From the NCBI RefSeq assembly GCF_000204055.1, contig NW_006768776.1, positions 1,460,941 to 1,524,940 on the forward strand: 64,000 nucleotides of DNA. Direction: 5' to 3'. Both the position numbers and the translations under genes were made by a program. Of the stretch, positions 1 through 11,340 are shown piece by piece; within the stretch, counting starts at the first letter, position 1; each line of letters starts with the position of its first letter. Origin of the DNA: Melampsora larici-populina 98AG31. Lineage: Eukaryota; Basidiomycota; Pucciniomycetes; Pucciniales; Melampsoraceae. A model generated the notes under the pieces. The model was given only the letters and a program-made list of their open reading frames with translations, was not told the origin of the DNA and searched no databases.

Positions 1-779
1 AACTCCAAACCTTGAAAGCGGGCAAGTTCAGAGGATTCCCGCAGCGAGGTGACATCATCGGTACATCTTTTAATGGAAACTCGCTCCGTTTGATCGGTCC
101 TCGGACCATGTGCGAGATGATTTCTCTTGATTTTTTTGGACTGGTGATTGAATGTTCCTGCAATTTGATGCCAGTGGGTCAATCAAGTTGATAGTTCAAA
201 TGGGCTACAAAGTTAACAGGAGGCACGACTTATTCTGCATTTGGTGGTATTGTTTGAAATAAGCCTATCAGAAGTAGGCTCCCCTTTCTGTGAGGCATCA
301 AAGCAGTACTTGTTGCTTTTTCAGTCAAGTTTTGTATATGTACCAAGCTGTTTTCATAAGCACAATCAAAATCTTCTCTTTGCTTTCAAATTCTCTTTCA
401 AAGTGAGAATTCCAAGGGCAATACAATAAGACAGAAAAGATGGATTTCAATACCAAGGATATTGGATTCCACAAACAAAGCATCTTCATGAGTCATAGCC
501 GGAGTTGAGTTGAAGAAGTAGTCTTGTGCATCTGAAAGTTGAATCTTACTGAACCTAATCAATGATTTATCAATGACTTATAACCTCTTCTTAAATTCTT
601 CAAAATCATAAACCAAATCTTGAAAGAATCTAAACAATTTGCATGCAATTCAATTACATATTTTTGGGTCCAATAATTATGTTAATAACAAACAAATTAA
701 ATTAAATTAAACATCAACAACAACAAAAGAAACTTCAAATCTCATTTGGTTTTTTTCTCTTTATTTTTGTTTTTGCTAT
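1..779. other. Left edge, no confident gene
   Basis: The first 190 bases are richer in C and G than the rest and are open on the minus strand in all three frames. The most coding-like one reads hydrophilic residues such as LAHGPRTDQTERVS and then RESSELARFQ toward the window edge. One plus-strand frame is also open (positions 3-191). I do not recognise a family, and the frame may be an edge-truncated exon. The remainder to 779 is AT-rich and would hold the 3' flank of the polymerase delta gene. Confidence 0.2.
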
Positions 780-2818
780 TTATTCATCTTCATCATCTTC
801 ATCCATTTCGAATTCGATTTTTTCATTTTCAATCAAATCTTCATGATTCTCTTCATCATCCGATTCGTTTGAACCTTTGACCATTTCTTTTAAAAGTGTA
901 ATACTCTTACATTCCAATGTAGAAGGTTTAATTAAAACGATGATACCCGTTTTTGAAAACCTTGGTACCAGAATCACTCTGGTTTGTTTTACATCTAATC
1001 GAAACAAATCCAAATCGAACTTCGAGTCAGCATTCTTTAATCGTATGGTTATCAACATATAGCAAAGTTGACTGACTTTTAGTTTGATCATCTGATGGAA
1101 AAGTGACTAATTCGGTTTCAAACTTGGGTTGATTTCCAATAAAGAACACTTTAGGTAATTCTTCTAAAATAAATGGATCATGATCTTTAAAAGGATAACA
1201 CCCTAAGAACCTCCCAAAAAACAAGACCCCATCAATTCTTAAAACCGGTATAAAATCAAAGTGAAGAAAGTGGTTTAGATTCGATCGGATTGAAAACTTA
1301 CAAAGTGTATCAGGTGAAGTGGGTGAGATATGATTCCATTCTAACATTTGAATAGCTAGTTTCAATCGATCTTCATGTGTTACATATCTATAAACATCAT
1401 CTAGATTTTGGCCTGATGTACCTAAGAACCTAAGTGTGAATCATATCTTCCAAATCAGAATCCTTCATTCTTTAAAAACAAAACCACTTAAGAACTCACT
1501 CACGTTTGTCCACCAATCTTCGCCCACCAAGGATTAGGACCATTCACAAGATTATTATTCTGTTTTTCAAAATTCGATTTAGGTAATAAACATTGATGTA
1601 AAGGTTGTTGTGGTAAAGCTTGAGTAGTCGGATCATTTGAACCAGGAATCAAATCGATTGGTAAATCGATTTCAGCTAAAACTTGATCTAATCTTTCGAT
1701 AGGTAAAGCCGTATAACTTGAAGGATCATAACCGTAACGTTTCTAACGAAAAGAACCCAATCAACTTTCTTGAAAAACGAGAATAAATCAAACCAAAACC
1801 GTCAAAGGAAATCTATCAGACTTACAGGTTTTTTACTATCTTTAACTTTAATCGGATTAGAACTTGAACTAGAAGCTCTCACTGAATTTCCAGCAATAAT
1901 CAGCCTACTCACACTTAATCCTAAAGACTTTTCTTCTTCAGATCCGATTTGACCATTTAACCAATCTGATAAAACTTCACATCGATGATCTAATCTGATA
2001 GCTTCGATTCCATCTAAATCTAAACCTGAAATGATTCCGACCCATGCTTCTTTTTCTTCTTCTTTGAGGTCGGATCGAATGCTTTGTTTCGGTACTCCTG
2101 CATTCACTATCTCATGTACTTTGAAATCTCCATTCTCAGTTTCTTCTCCTAAAACTGCCATCACTGTACCTATTTTAATTCAAATCAAACGGTTTGAGTG
2201 TCGTTTAGGATTAGAAATTCCAGAAGACGCGTTTGGTTCGGTTTGGAAAGGACTTACCAGTGACGAAATTAAACTCTTCTGGATGATCAAATAATAGTTT
2301 GATCCTACCAGATTCGTCTTCTAACATGACCGTGATCTGTTGATCATCTTTAGAAACCCATTTCTTCAAACTACTAGTAGTACCTAAATGATGCTATCCA
2401 AAACCCAAATCAACATTCAACATTCTTTGGGAAACTTTTTAAAAGATCCATGACTTACTTCTCTCGAAAGGTCATCTAAAACATTAGGTTTAAATTTCAA
2501 ATCACAATAAACAGTTCCAATAACGACCATCTTTTGACCAACAAGAATATCCAAGATCCTAACAGATTTAAATTCATCTTTCCATTTAACTTTTGAAGAT
2601 GATTGTAAATTTGATTTTAATTTTAATAATCTTTGATAATATAAATTTGAAAATTGTGATGAGAATTGACGTGAGTTTGATTTGATTATAAATTCTGATC
2701 GTAATTGGTTTAAGGGATCGTATGATAATGTTAATCTAGTTTGAGGGTTTGAAGTCATCCTATTCACTTCTTGGTTGTTGTTGTTGTTGAGTTGAAATCG
2801 AACAAGCTTAACAGTCAA
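780..2818 (-). CDS. POLD2: DNA polymerase delta small (B) subunit, POLD2/Pol31/Cdc1 family
   Basis: Seven exons on the minus strand (2818-2459, 2393-2258, 2169-1826, 1742-1504, 1429-1302, 1202-1108, 1019-780) sum to 1542 nt, 513 aa, close to the usual 470-490 aa. The N-terminal part carries the family pattern FSNLYYQRLLKLK and GQKMVVIGTVYCDLKFKP (OB-fold side). The middle has TGTVMAVLGEE and FLGTSGQNLDD, and the inactive phosphoesterase-like C-terminal half has CYPFKDHDPFI and FFIGNQPKF, followed by VILVPRFSKTG. An acidic tail ends the protein. The family bridges the catalytic subunit Pol3 to Pol32 in the replicative DNA polymerase delta holoenzyme in the nucleus. Most introns begin GTAAGT or GTGAGT. 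The sixth intron (1020-1107) starts GTCACT, so that junction is the least certain, but it restores frame and family alignment. Confidence 0.93.
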
Positions 2819-3096
2819 AGTACAAGTCTCACTTATGGCGACGTAATCTGGACGTACGCAGGGCCAAGTCGCGCATTCGAAAATCCTTGCCGCGTATCAT
2901 AAACCTACTCACGTCTCATACCAATTCGGGTAAACTCTTTGAAACTCATTCATAATGCCAGCTTCAAATGAGTATCAGAGGCCATATGATTTTCTGAACA
3001 AGATTCCAAACCTTCATCAAATTCCTTCAAGTCATCTGGACCCAAAAATCTTTTGATTGATTGGTTTTCAACATCTTCAATTCAAATCACTTTGAT
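2819..3096. other. 5' flank of the polymerase delta gene
   Basis: About 280 bases upstream of the polymerase delta start. A CG-containing stretch at 2838-2900 stands out from the AT-rich surroundings and is a plausible promoter. I see no canonical TATA box and no further gene. Confidence 0.3.
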
Positions 3097-3297
3097 TTAA
3101 TTTGTTTGAAGTTGATTGGATCTTCTGTAGAGTTGTTTTTTGGTGTTACCATCCACGACATGGTCACAATAGGTGCATCTCTCCTCGCCTGTGTCAGCTG
3201 AGTGGTCACACTCTTTGGCGGTGAGAAAGCAGGGAAAAGCCAATTCAGCAGGATCTGGAGGATTTTGACAGCAAAATACATTCAATTGGCTCTTCAT
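3097..3297 (-). CDS. Small cysteine-rich ORF, possible terminal exon
   Basis: A 66-aa frame with clustered cysteines and histidine: NVFCCQNPPDP, then FPCFLTAKECDH, then EERCTYCDHVV. The last part resembles a CxxC metal-binding or disulfide-rich module. The frame stays open upstream of the ATG (reading STDPKATTGPSG), so this could be the last exon of a longer gene whose first exon, perhaps with a signal peptide, lies in 3340-3480. I did not find a convincing signal peptide, so secretion is only a possibility. No family recognised. It could also be chance. Confidence 0.3.
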   Translation of the reverse strand: MKSQLNVFCCQNPPDPAELAFPCFLTAKECDHSADTGEERCTYCDHVVDGNTKKQLYRRSNQLQTN

Positions 3298-3792
3298 TCC
3301 ACTTGGACCAGTTGTTGCCTTGGGATCTGTGCTTGATCTTTCTCAATGACATAATAGTGAGAGTTTGTGTGACCAGTGAACACAACCAAGTAAGCAGCAC
3401 TCACTACAGTAGTTTTGGGTGCGCCTACATACCTACTTTCTGGTTTTGGGAGCGCGCCTTTTGACGCAATTTTTTCAGATTCGCCCCCGGCCTAAGTGGG
3501 GTTCTTTGTGAATAACCAGTGAGACATTTTACGCTCATTATAATAATTATTATTAGTAGTAGTAGTATTATCTTTTATAATTATCGAAATACATTTATAA
3601 GATATTCCAAAGATGTATATGTGAGGTTTTTTGCTAACAAAAAGAGTAACAGAAAAAGATCATTAAAAAAAGATAATGCAAAAAACAACGAAGATAATGA
3701 TAATGATAAAATTCCAAAAAAAAATGCTAATCTACCTAAAGAAAATAAAAATCCAAAAAAGAAGATAGATCTAAACTTAAAAGGAAAGAAAT

Positions 3793-6141
3793 CTAAACTT
3801 TTGAATCTTTAGAAGAAGCAGAAGAAGAAGAAGCTAAAGAAGTTAAGTGTCTAAGATCTACAGGTAATCTCATCCCTCTAGAAGAATTATTCTCAAAGAA
3901 TGTATTGTTAGTTGAAGATCTTCTTGGAAAATTCATAGGATCAGTAGTAGAAGTAGAAGAGTTAGGTTGAGATTGATGATGATGATGAGTATTCAAAGGT
4001 TTTAAGATGTTTAAGAATGGTAAATGAGTTTCAATACTTGACAATTTTATTCGTTTGGATGATGAGTTAGGTTGTTGTTCTACTTCTGATTCCGAAGAAG
4101 ATTCTTCCCCTTCCCCTTCTAATTCCTCTTCCTCTTCCTCTTCTTCTTCTTCACTTTTGTTTATTTCTTCTGGTTTATGAAAAGATGATGGTAATGAGTT
4201 AATTTTGGGTTTCGGGTTGGAAGAATTAGTTGGTTGATTTCCTGATGAACTGGGTCGATTTGATGACTTTGATTTCCCATTATTCGCTTTAAACTCTTTT
4301 ACATATACTTGATAATTCACGTACTATCAAGAAAAATCAAATTAATTTTAACGTTTTGTATTTTATACTTCTGGGAAACGCTTACCTCTGGTGTTTTTTT
4401 GTATTGATCCATTTGAAGTGACCAAACGTTTTTAGCTTCAGCTGCTCGATTAATGATCGACTAAAAGTACAAAACCATCAAGTATCAGATTCTTGAATCT
4501 CTTTTACTATCATTATTCAAGAGTTACAATTAGTCACTTACATCTTTTAATCGAGGACATAAATTTTTCCATCGATCACCAACAAGTCGAGCACTATAAA
4601 GAAGATAATAATTTCAAAATAAGTTTCTGATCAATCCTCAATGTTTTTTTCAAAAATATGATCGGATTTTTATGACTTACATTTCAGTGAAAGAGATTTG
4701 TTGACCTTTTAATTCTTCTCTTACTTGATTACTAAACATCACATATGCAGACAATGGTTTTTCCTAATCAAATAAAATTTCAAAAAATAATTAGTGATCA
4801 AAACATTATTGAATTATAAACAAACAAGATATAAGAACAGATTTCCAAAAGAAAGTAAACTCACAGGTGCATTAAGGCTAAGTAACGGTAAAAAAAATGA
4901 ACAAAAATATGTATCAGTTTAATTAATAAAAAAAATTATCAAAAGAAAATTAACATACTCAGGTTTAGGATGTCTTTGATATTTACGTTTAGGATTTGAA
5001 TTTTGAAAATTAGGAGTAGAGACGATCAAAGTTTTAGGGAATGGTCGAGAATGAGATCCAATAGAATCCGTCCAATTCTCTTGATCTAAGTTTTTGGTTT
5101 GAGTAGATTCAGATGAAACACTTCTTGGTCTTAAAAGAGTTTGTTGTTGATGTACTGAGAATTGATGACTTGGAAATTCAACCACTACATAAGATTAAGA
5201 AGTGAAAGTCAGATATATGAAATCTTTTGATTATGCATGTGGGGGGTTTGGATGCAGGATTACTTACGTGAATTGATGGGAGCAGAAGTGTTAGAGTTGA
5301 GCGTCACTGATCCTGATTCGCTTTCCCTCTCAGAAGGAGTATGAGATGATTGATTAAGATGACCTGGAAGTTCAAAACAAATCACTCTAATAAGTTTCCA
5401 AGATATACAAAGCCAAAGCGACAAGGTTTTTGGTTGGTGACTTACTAGGATGTACTGAGAAGAGCGGCTGAGATGGAAGAGTTTGATCAATCTTAGTACC
5501 TCTTGCCGACAAAGCTCTTTGTAGAACACGTCTATGACCACGTTTCATTGACATGTGCTCCATATCATCCTCAGTGATGGCTTCGATTGAACTGTCAAGA
5601 CAACAAAAAAGGTAAGGTAACAAGTAGCATGAGTTGATGTTTTCTCTTCTCCAAACTTTTTTGTTCATACAGCCGATTGGGCATTTTAAAATGATCAATT
5701 AAACTTACATCATTGTGTCAAAACCTTCTGCCAAAAATCTAAAAAGAAAGGTTAGAAATACCAAGATGAGTAAGCGATAAGGAAATCAAGAAAATAATAT
5801 CTGATCAAAATGAAATAAACTTACATATGAATATATTCCGAAAGCCCAAGGTTCTTAAGGAATTTTTCAACTTGATGTTGAGAATTGATAGAAGCACGAG
5901 AAGAAGAAACAGAAGAAGAAGAGGGAGAAGGCGAAGCAGGAGAAGAAGAAGAAGAGAGAGGAGGAGATTTTTCGGAATGTTGATGATGATGAATTAAAGA
6001 ATGTTGTTGTAAATTAGAATGATGAGATGAAGCAGATGACCATGATTGAGGTGATTGTTTTGTTAAGTTTGGTATGTCAGTTTGTTCAGCCGAATTCCAT
6101 GCTGGTGTTGTCAAAGTTGTGGGTGAAGTTCTTTGAGTCAT
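3793..6141 (-). CDS. SAM domain plus HMG-box DNA-binding protein
   Basis: Ten exons (6141-5825, 5738-5709, 5591-5446, 5363-5268, 5184-4959, 4877-4865, 4763-4681, 4593-4542, 4460-4386, 4323-3793) total 1569 nt, 522 aa. After a Ser/Pro/His-rich start comes a SAM domain around residues 93-145 (EKFLKNLGLSEYIHIFLAEG, then TEDDMEHMSMKRGHRRVLQ). An HMG box follows at about residues 270-345, with PEKPLSAYVMFSNQVREEL, GDRWKNLCPRLK and MDQYKKTPEYVNYQVYVKEF. The C-terminus is low-complexity, with an acidic Glu run. HMG boxes bind and bend DNA, and SAM domains mediate oligomerisation, so a chromatin or transcription role in the nucleus (or mitochondrial nucleoid) is expected but not shown. The sixth exon is only 13 nt long and encodes the LNAP lead-in to the HMG box. 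Confidence 0.87.
4865..4877 (-). other. 13-nt microexon of the SAM-HMG gene
   Basis: Bases read CCTTAATGCACCT on the minus strand, preceded by CTTAG and followed by GTGAGT. The upstream exon ends with 2 nt of an Asp codon, and the microexon completes it and adds Leu-Asn-Ala-Pro. This yields the P-D-x-N-A-P-x-x-P-L-S-A-Y pattern that opens most HMG boxes. Without it the frame is lost. Confidence 0.8.
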
Positions 6142-7885
6142 TTTTCGGATTTCTTTTTGATGAAAAATTGATCGACTTGGCTTGACGAACAGAATTAGCC
6201 GTCTTTATTAAATGTGCACGTGTTAGGTGAAGATTGATTAATTTTATGGGTTGATAATTGATAAATATGAGGTTGATGGATGAGTATTAAAGATTACCCG
6301 AGTTGAGGTAGACCTTCAATCGTTTAACATCAATAGTTTTGAGTATTCAGAATTGAGGAGGGAAATGAATTATAGCTCGTGTAATGATCAACCACGGGTT
6401 AATATAAGAATTCCTTGAAGAAAACAAAAGTATTTGGTTTTATAAAATTAAAGAAAGCTCATGGAACTAGGTTTGAAGTATAGCTTATGTCAGCGGGAGA
6501 TATTATGGAGGATGTAGATGGCAAAAGACTTGGTAGGACTGATGATTAAGAAGGAAAGATGGTAAATTGAGAGAAACTGATGCAGTGCTGGATTTGTTTG
6601 GATGTGATTTGATATAGAGAATGTTAAACAGAACTGAATTTGACTAGTGGTGGTCTCTAGTGGTTCTATATAGTCTAATACGTAAAACTCTATAGAGTCA
6701 ACTTTGAAAGCTATCAAAACTTCAATCCTAAGATTACCATGGCATGGCATACAACTTCACACATTTAAAGAATCGCAGTGGAGGCCTATGGAATTCAAAC
6801 ATGTAATCGTAAATTGGTAGCCCATTGAAAGTTATTTTCACAACATATTTAACCATATTCTCAATTCATCTCAATCTAACTCGTTTTCTCCTTGTTTTCT
6901 TCAACACACAGTTAAACCTTTTGCAATCTTTCTGACTTGACTTTATCAAATCGGTCAGTTTATCCCAAGTTAAACCATCAAAGTAAAATGAAATTCTATG
7001 AAATTTTGACCGGTTTGATTGCCACAGGAATCATTCGACCCAAGCTTCGAATTGGATTTACCGCAAGCCGTAAATTATAAATAAGGTTTGCTGAGACAGC
7101 TGTGCGCGAGCGTCACGGCGAGCGTCAAGAGTACTGAATGAGGAGTTTCAAATTGCTGATCGGGACACGTACGAAAACAGATTTGGAGTGATAGGTTCCA
7201 TTATCGAGAGTCTCACATTGCTCAAAGTGTTTTTTCTTTCTTGAACATTTTTATCAAAAAATCAAAATAGTCACCAACTGGTGCACCAAATAGTACACGA
7301 TGACGTAAAGGAGGATGTGAATTTGGAGGATCCGCAGAAGCACCTACATAAAATGACAAGCAATGTGAAAGTCACGTTCAGAACCACCATTGGAAATTTG
7401 AGAAAGTGAAGGTGAACCTTTGAATTTATAATCATATCAAACTCAACGTTTGTCATGAATGCTCAGATTCTTTTCTTAGAAACACAGCTTCACATCCACC
7501 TTTTGAGCCTTTTATACCTTGCGTGACTGTAATGAGTAGAGGATACCATGACAAACTATGCACAAAAATTGACGTGATGAAAAGAAATATTGACATGCAT
7601 ATGATTCAAGAAGTATTAATAATTTAGAAAGAAGACCAAGAGAGGAGGTACGTTGGAATTACAATAGCAAATCATTCAAACCAAGTACGAACTAGTAAGA
7701 TTTATAAGCTGCTTCAAACGTTAGATATTGTAAAAAAAACTTACCAAAGCTTTTGCAGGAGTTCAATTCAAGAAATTTATTCACAGGTAGATCTATACTG
7801 GAAAAAGAAACTACGATCTTGTGACACGAACATAGGAAGATCAATTCAGAAATGAGAAAAATAAAGGTACTATAGAAACAAAACC
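6142..7885. other. Intergenic, no gene seen
   Basis: About 1.7 kb of AT-rich sequence between the SAM-HMG start and the 3' end of the Maf gene. It contains the promoter of the former and the 3' flank of the latter. Short minus-strand frames at 6490-6750, 7271-7456 and 7692-7889 lack family resemblance and coding-like composition. A small CG patch at 7098-7130 has the repeated word GCGAGCGTCA. Confidence 0.5.
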
Positions 7886-8988
7886 TCAATCTGACAAGAA
7901 TTCGTCATCTTCATTAATTAAAGATTTCATCAAATTCAAAAAAGCGTAAATTGGAAATCCAACCTATCAAAATGAAAAAGAAAAGAAAATTTGTGTAAGT
8001 TTTTAATTAGAAATTCAAATAATAGTTTTAGGTATCGAAAAAAAGCAAAAAAAAAGTGACTGAACTACATTATTATAATCACCATGAATCCTTTTAATAA
8101 ATTGAGACCCGATACCTTGTATAGCAAATCCACCAGCTTTATCAATCCCTTCACCATTTTCAATACTAATCAAACAAAAAAAATCAGTTCAAGATAATAA
8201 TCAAAAGAAAAAGATGAAGGACAACTAAACTAAGCTAAAAGATCTTCATCATTCAAATCACCAAACCAAATCCTAGTTTTTTCAGATAAATGTTTAAGTT
8301 TAAACCCAGGAGAAAGTAAAGAAGGAAAAACCAGGGTAACTGAAGTGATCACTTCAATAATCTTATCTTCATCAGCCGTTACCAAATCTTTTAAAATCTT
8401 GAATTGGTCTGATTTTGATGTAGGTTTTTCTAAAATGATGGATGCTTGATTTGATTTTGGAATATAACTTTGAATAATTGTATCTGATCCAATAACTAAA
8501 TCAGGTGCATTTTCTGGTGATTCTTCCTGAAATCAACAAAAAATCACAACAATTTTCTTCATCAATTGGTTTGCGTTTGTTTTCCTTGAGATGGAATAAG
8601 GGTCTATGAAGCTATGAAAGAAACTCAACTACTAATCTTGTATAAACTTCGATAGCTTTTTCAGTTGAGTTGGTTAATGAATATTTGATACCTTTTAAAT
8701 CGATTTCTTCAAATTCATTAAACGTTTCATGATCTAAATCTTCTTTGAATGTACTTGGTACAACTTCAGGATTGATTCCCTAAAAATAACGCAGCAAAAA
8801 AGTATCATACGTCAATAGTTGTTTCTTGGGAGAAGGGGACGATGATAAGGCCTGAGGGTTGACTTTACTATTGATTTTAAAAGGTTTATTCTTCTTTCTG
8901 ACGAAGAAGCTAAGATGACTCGTTTGTTTCTCAATTTATTATAGATTGGTAACTTCAATGCATTCTTTGAATCGATTAGATTTGCCAT
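7886..8988 (-). CDS. Maf-like nucleoside triphosphate pyrophosphatase
   Basis: Five exons (8988-8869, 8779-8633, 8526-8231, 8165-8066, 7963-7886) give 741 nt, 246 aa, in the usual size range. Family signatures occur in order: the substrate-loop motif RVILASSSERRINLLKSI near residues 28-45, INPEVVPSTFKEDLD, the VIGSDTII motif with the conserved Asp, ILEKP, then AGGFAIQGIGSQFIKRIHGD and YNNVVGFPIYAF at the C-terminus. Maf proteins hydrolyse non-canonical or modified nucleotides (m5UTP, dTTP, UTP or m7GTP in different members) to monophosphate and pyrophosphate, cleaning the cytosolic nucleotide pool. The third intron begins GTTTAG, an unusual donor, but it is required for frame and homology. 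Confidence 0.92.
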
Positions 8989-9198
8989 TCGCTTTGAAGT
9001 TCCTTGGTTTTCTTGTACTTTTCTGTCTTTTCGATCGTCCTATCTTCAGGTTGTGATGTGAATACCCGGAATCAGTTGACTGGTATCATGGGATTGACAA
9101 TCGTTACACATGGTATATGGCTTTTCACCTACACATAAGCATATTATAATACACACATATAAGCATATATCCTCTTTTGGCCTCGTCTTCCCCGCCAA
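8989..9198. other. 5' flank of Maf gene up to the MULE insertion
   Basis: Short AT-rich interval between the Maf start codon and the target site of the Mutator-like element. It probably contains the Maf promoter. No TATA box recognised. Confidence 0.3.
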
Positions 9199-9637
9199 AA
9201 AAAGTAGGATCCCACTATTTAGCGCCCGGTGTCCGATATCCGGCGCCCGTAACCGGGTCGGACACCAGGCGCCACCCATTGGTACAGCCCGTTTTCATAC
9301 AAACCGGGCAAACCGGGCAATTTGTTTTTTTTTACTCTTTCGTCATCTCACCTCACAAAGTCTTTTATGACCTATGATCACGTATCGACTCTGACTCTGA
9401 TACTCGGTTGTCCTCTCTTGTCTACTGTTTGGGACTTGTAATGCATGGCATAACGCATAAGTATCATAATTTCAGGCGGCATAGAGCATAGAGCGCATAG
9501 AGCATAGACAAAAGTAGAAAAAAAACATAGTAAAGACACAAAAGAACCAAAACAAGCAACGCGCACAGAACCAACAACAAGCAGAACAATATCGTTCATG
9601 TACAACATAAACAAAACAACAAGACAGAGAGAGAAAT

Positions 9638-11340
9638 TTACTGCGTATCAATGTGGTGTCGACTGATCCACATGTCTAATTGGCCTTGATACTTTAAAAC
9701 CCACTGAGGTATATAGGTGGTGCCAATTGATATCGAGAGGGCTTGGCCGTAAAGACCAGGCAAGGGAACTGCCTTGCCATTCATTCCAAGATAGACGAAA
9801 TGATCCCCATTGACGAAGGCGAGGACAATTGGATCCTTGTCGTTTGGCGGCGTGCGATAAGGGAAATAAGTGAAACAGTTGGCTTCTACCGGGTCAAAAA
9901 CTACAAGGGGACGGTCAAAAGCACTGTCAATAACATAGCCCAAGAAATGCATACGTAACCAGTACTCGCGCTCGCAAGTGATCCCTTGTGGTTGCAGTCT
10001 AACTTGCAAATCGTCGATGACTTCCGCGGCAAATGATTTGCATTGCGTAGTGCGCCTAGTCTTCACTCCGGCCTTCAACGCAGCAGTTGATGATATCAAG
10101 TTTTGATGGTCGTCTTTGTGGGCCAGCAGCTCTTCTAGCAGTTCCCGCCGGACTGTGACATAACTGTCACAATTCTTCAGATTGAGTGCAGAAGCAATAG
10201 CGAGGTAACCACAATTTCCTAAGGCAGGTGGATTGAAAATTGATTTGACAAAAGGGACAATTGATCCAGGTAGTTGCTTCAATACGTTTACTTCAACCGG
10301 AGATTTAAGCACACTCTTATGTGCAGCTGATGATTTACGAGTTGCAGGGCATGTTTTCGTGTTCGAGGTTTTGGGCGTGATGATGATTACATCATCATTA
10401 GTGGAATCATCTGGACTCGGAAACATTACAGTGCCAAAGGAGCGGCTAGCCTCCAAAGTTGACCGGACCTCAGGATCATTCCGTTCAAGTTTTAAATCTT
10501 CGGCTATTAAACATGTGGCGATTTCGGGAATAAGTACTTGATGCAAATATAGTTCAGGTCCAAGGGGGGCTGCCTTTGAAGGAGTTAGATGCGCTTCAGA
10601 GGTAATGTCTTTGATGAATGCTGACTCGAGTGACCTAACAATGATTTCATAGCCTTGATACCCGTAACTGAGAAACACACAGGCATCAAGTTCACAAACA
10701 AAGTGCTAAAGGTTGAGAAGAAAGGAATCGACTCACTAGCCTGGTTGTTCAACCTCAAAATTGCTAAACTGGGCATTGATTCGCCGCAAACAAGGGCCAC
10801 TAGTGATTAAACGCTTCTTGCAATCTTGAAGGTAAGGGGACAATTCAACTTGGTTAATTATGTTGATCAAGACAGACAAATGTTTTTCAATACGCCTGTG
10901 GAATTGATTCATATGTAAGTGTCCTAATTGAATAGAGGAACGACAAAATGAAATGAGAAAACATACCTTGGCAATTCCTCAAAATTTATGGAGGTCGGCC
11001 ATCCCTTGCTGACAACCATGGGAATAATCTTGGATTCGGCATGATGTAGATGGCAGAAGTCTGCTGTTTGAGTGAACTTTGGACACAATCAAAGGAAAAA
11101 AAACGAATAAGAGACCTATACAAACAAAAGAGATAGACAAAAGGTATAGAAACTCACTGGCAGTGACATGGCTCCTATACGTCCAAAACCTTTGCGGATG
11201 TTTGGAATCACAAGTAATGTAGCCTTCATTTGAGTCAGCTTCCCCAATGGTTCTTTTGGAAGCACATCGTCACAAAACGGACATAGGTCACCCTCTTCTT
11301 CTGAATCGTGTTCAGATGATGAGTTGCTGAAGGGCAGATC
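9638..11340 (-). other. RTC4-like plus OTU-like cysteine protease module of the MULE protein
   Basis: The RTC4-like part reads DLCPFCDDVLPKEPLGKL (about 11290), DFCHLHHAESKIIPMVVSKG and TSINFEELPRRIEKHL (11070-10870), and YQGYEIIVRSLESAF with VLIPEIATCLIAEDL (10650-10490), matching the C-terminal domain of yeast Rtc4 in order. The OTU part has PPALGNCGYLAIASALN (about 10220) with the catalytic Cys, a middle helix REYWLRMHFLGYVIDSAF, and the His motif VNGDHFVYLGMNG (about 9800). OTU proteases remove ubiquitin. The usual Asp of the DGNC motif is Leu here (LGNC), so activity is uncertain. At least three introns split this module. What an RTC4 domain does for a transposon is unknown. Confidence 0.72.

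Noticed and set aside
3519..3812. 97-aa plus ORF with hydrophobic start and Lys/Asn-rich tail
   Set aside because: Composed of simple ATT/AAT and AAAAAG-type runs and overlaps the 3' end of the SAM-HMG gene; most likely untranslated AT-rich DNA.
9110..9370. Plus and minus ORFs spanning the MULE left end
   Set aside because: They cross the target duplication and TIR, so the frame exists only because of the insertion.
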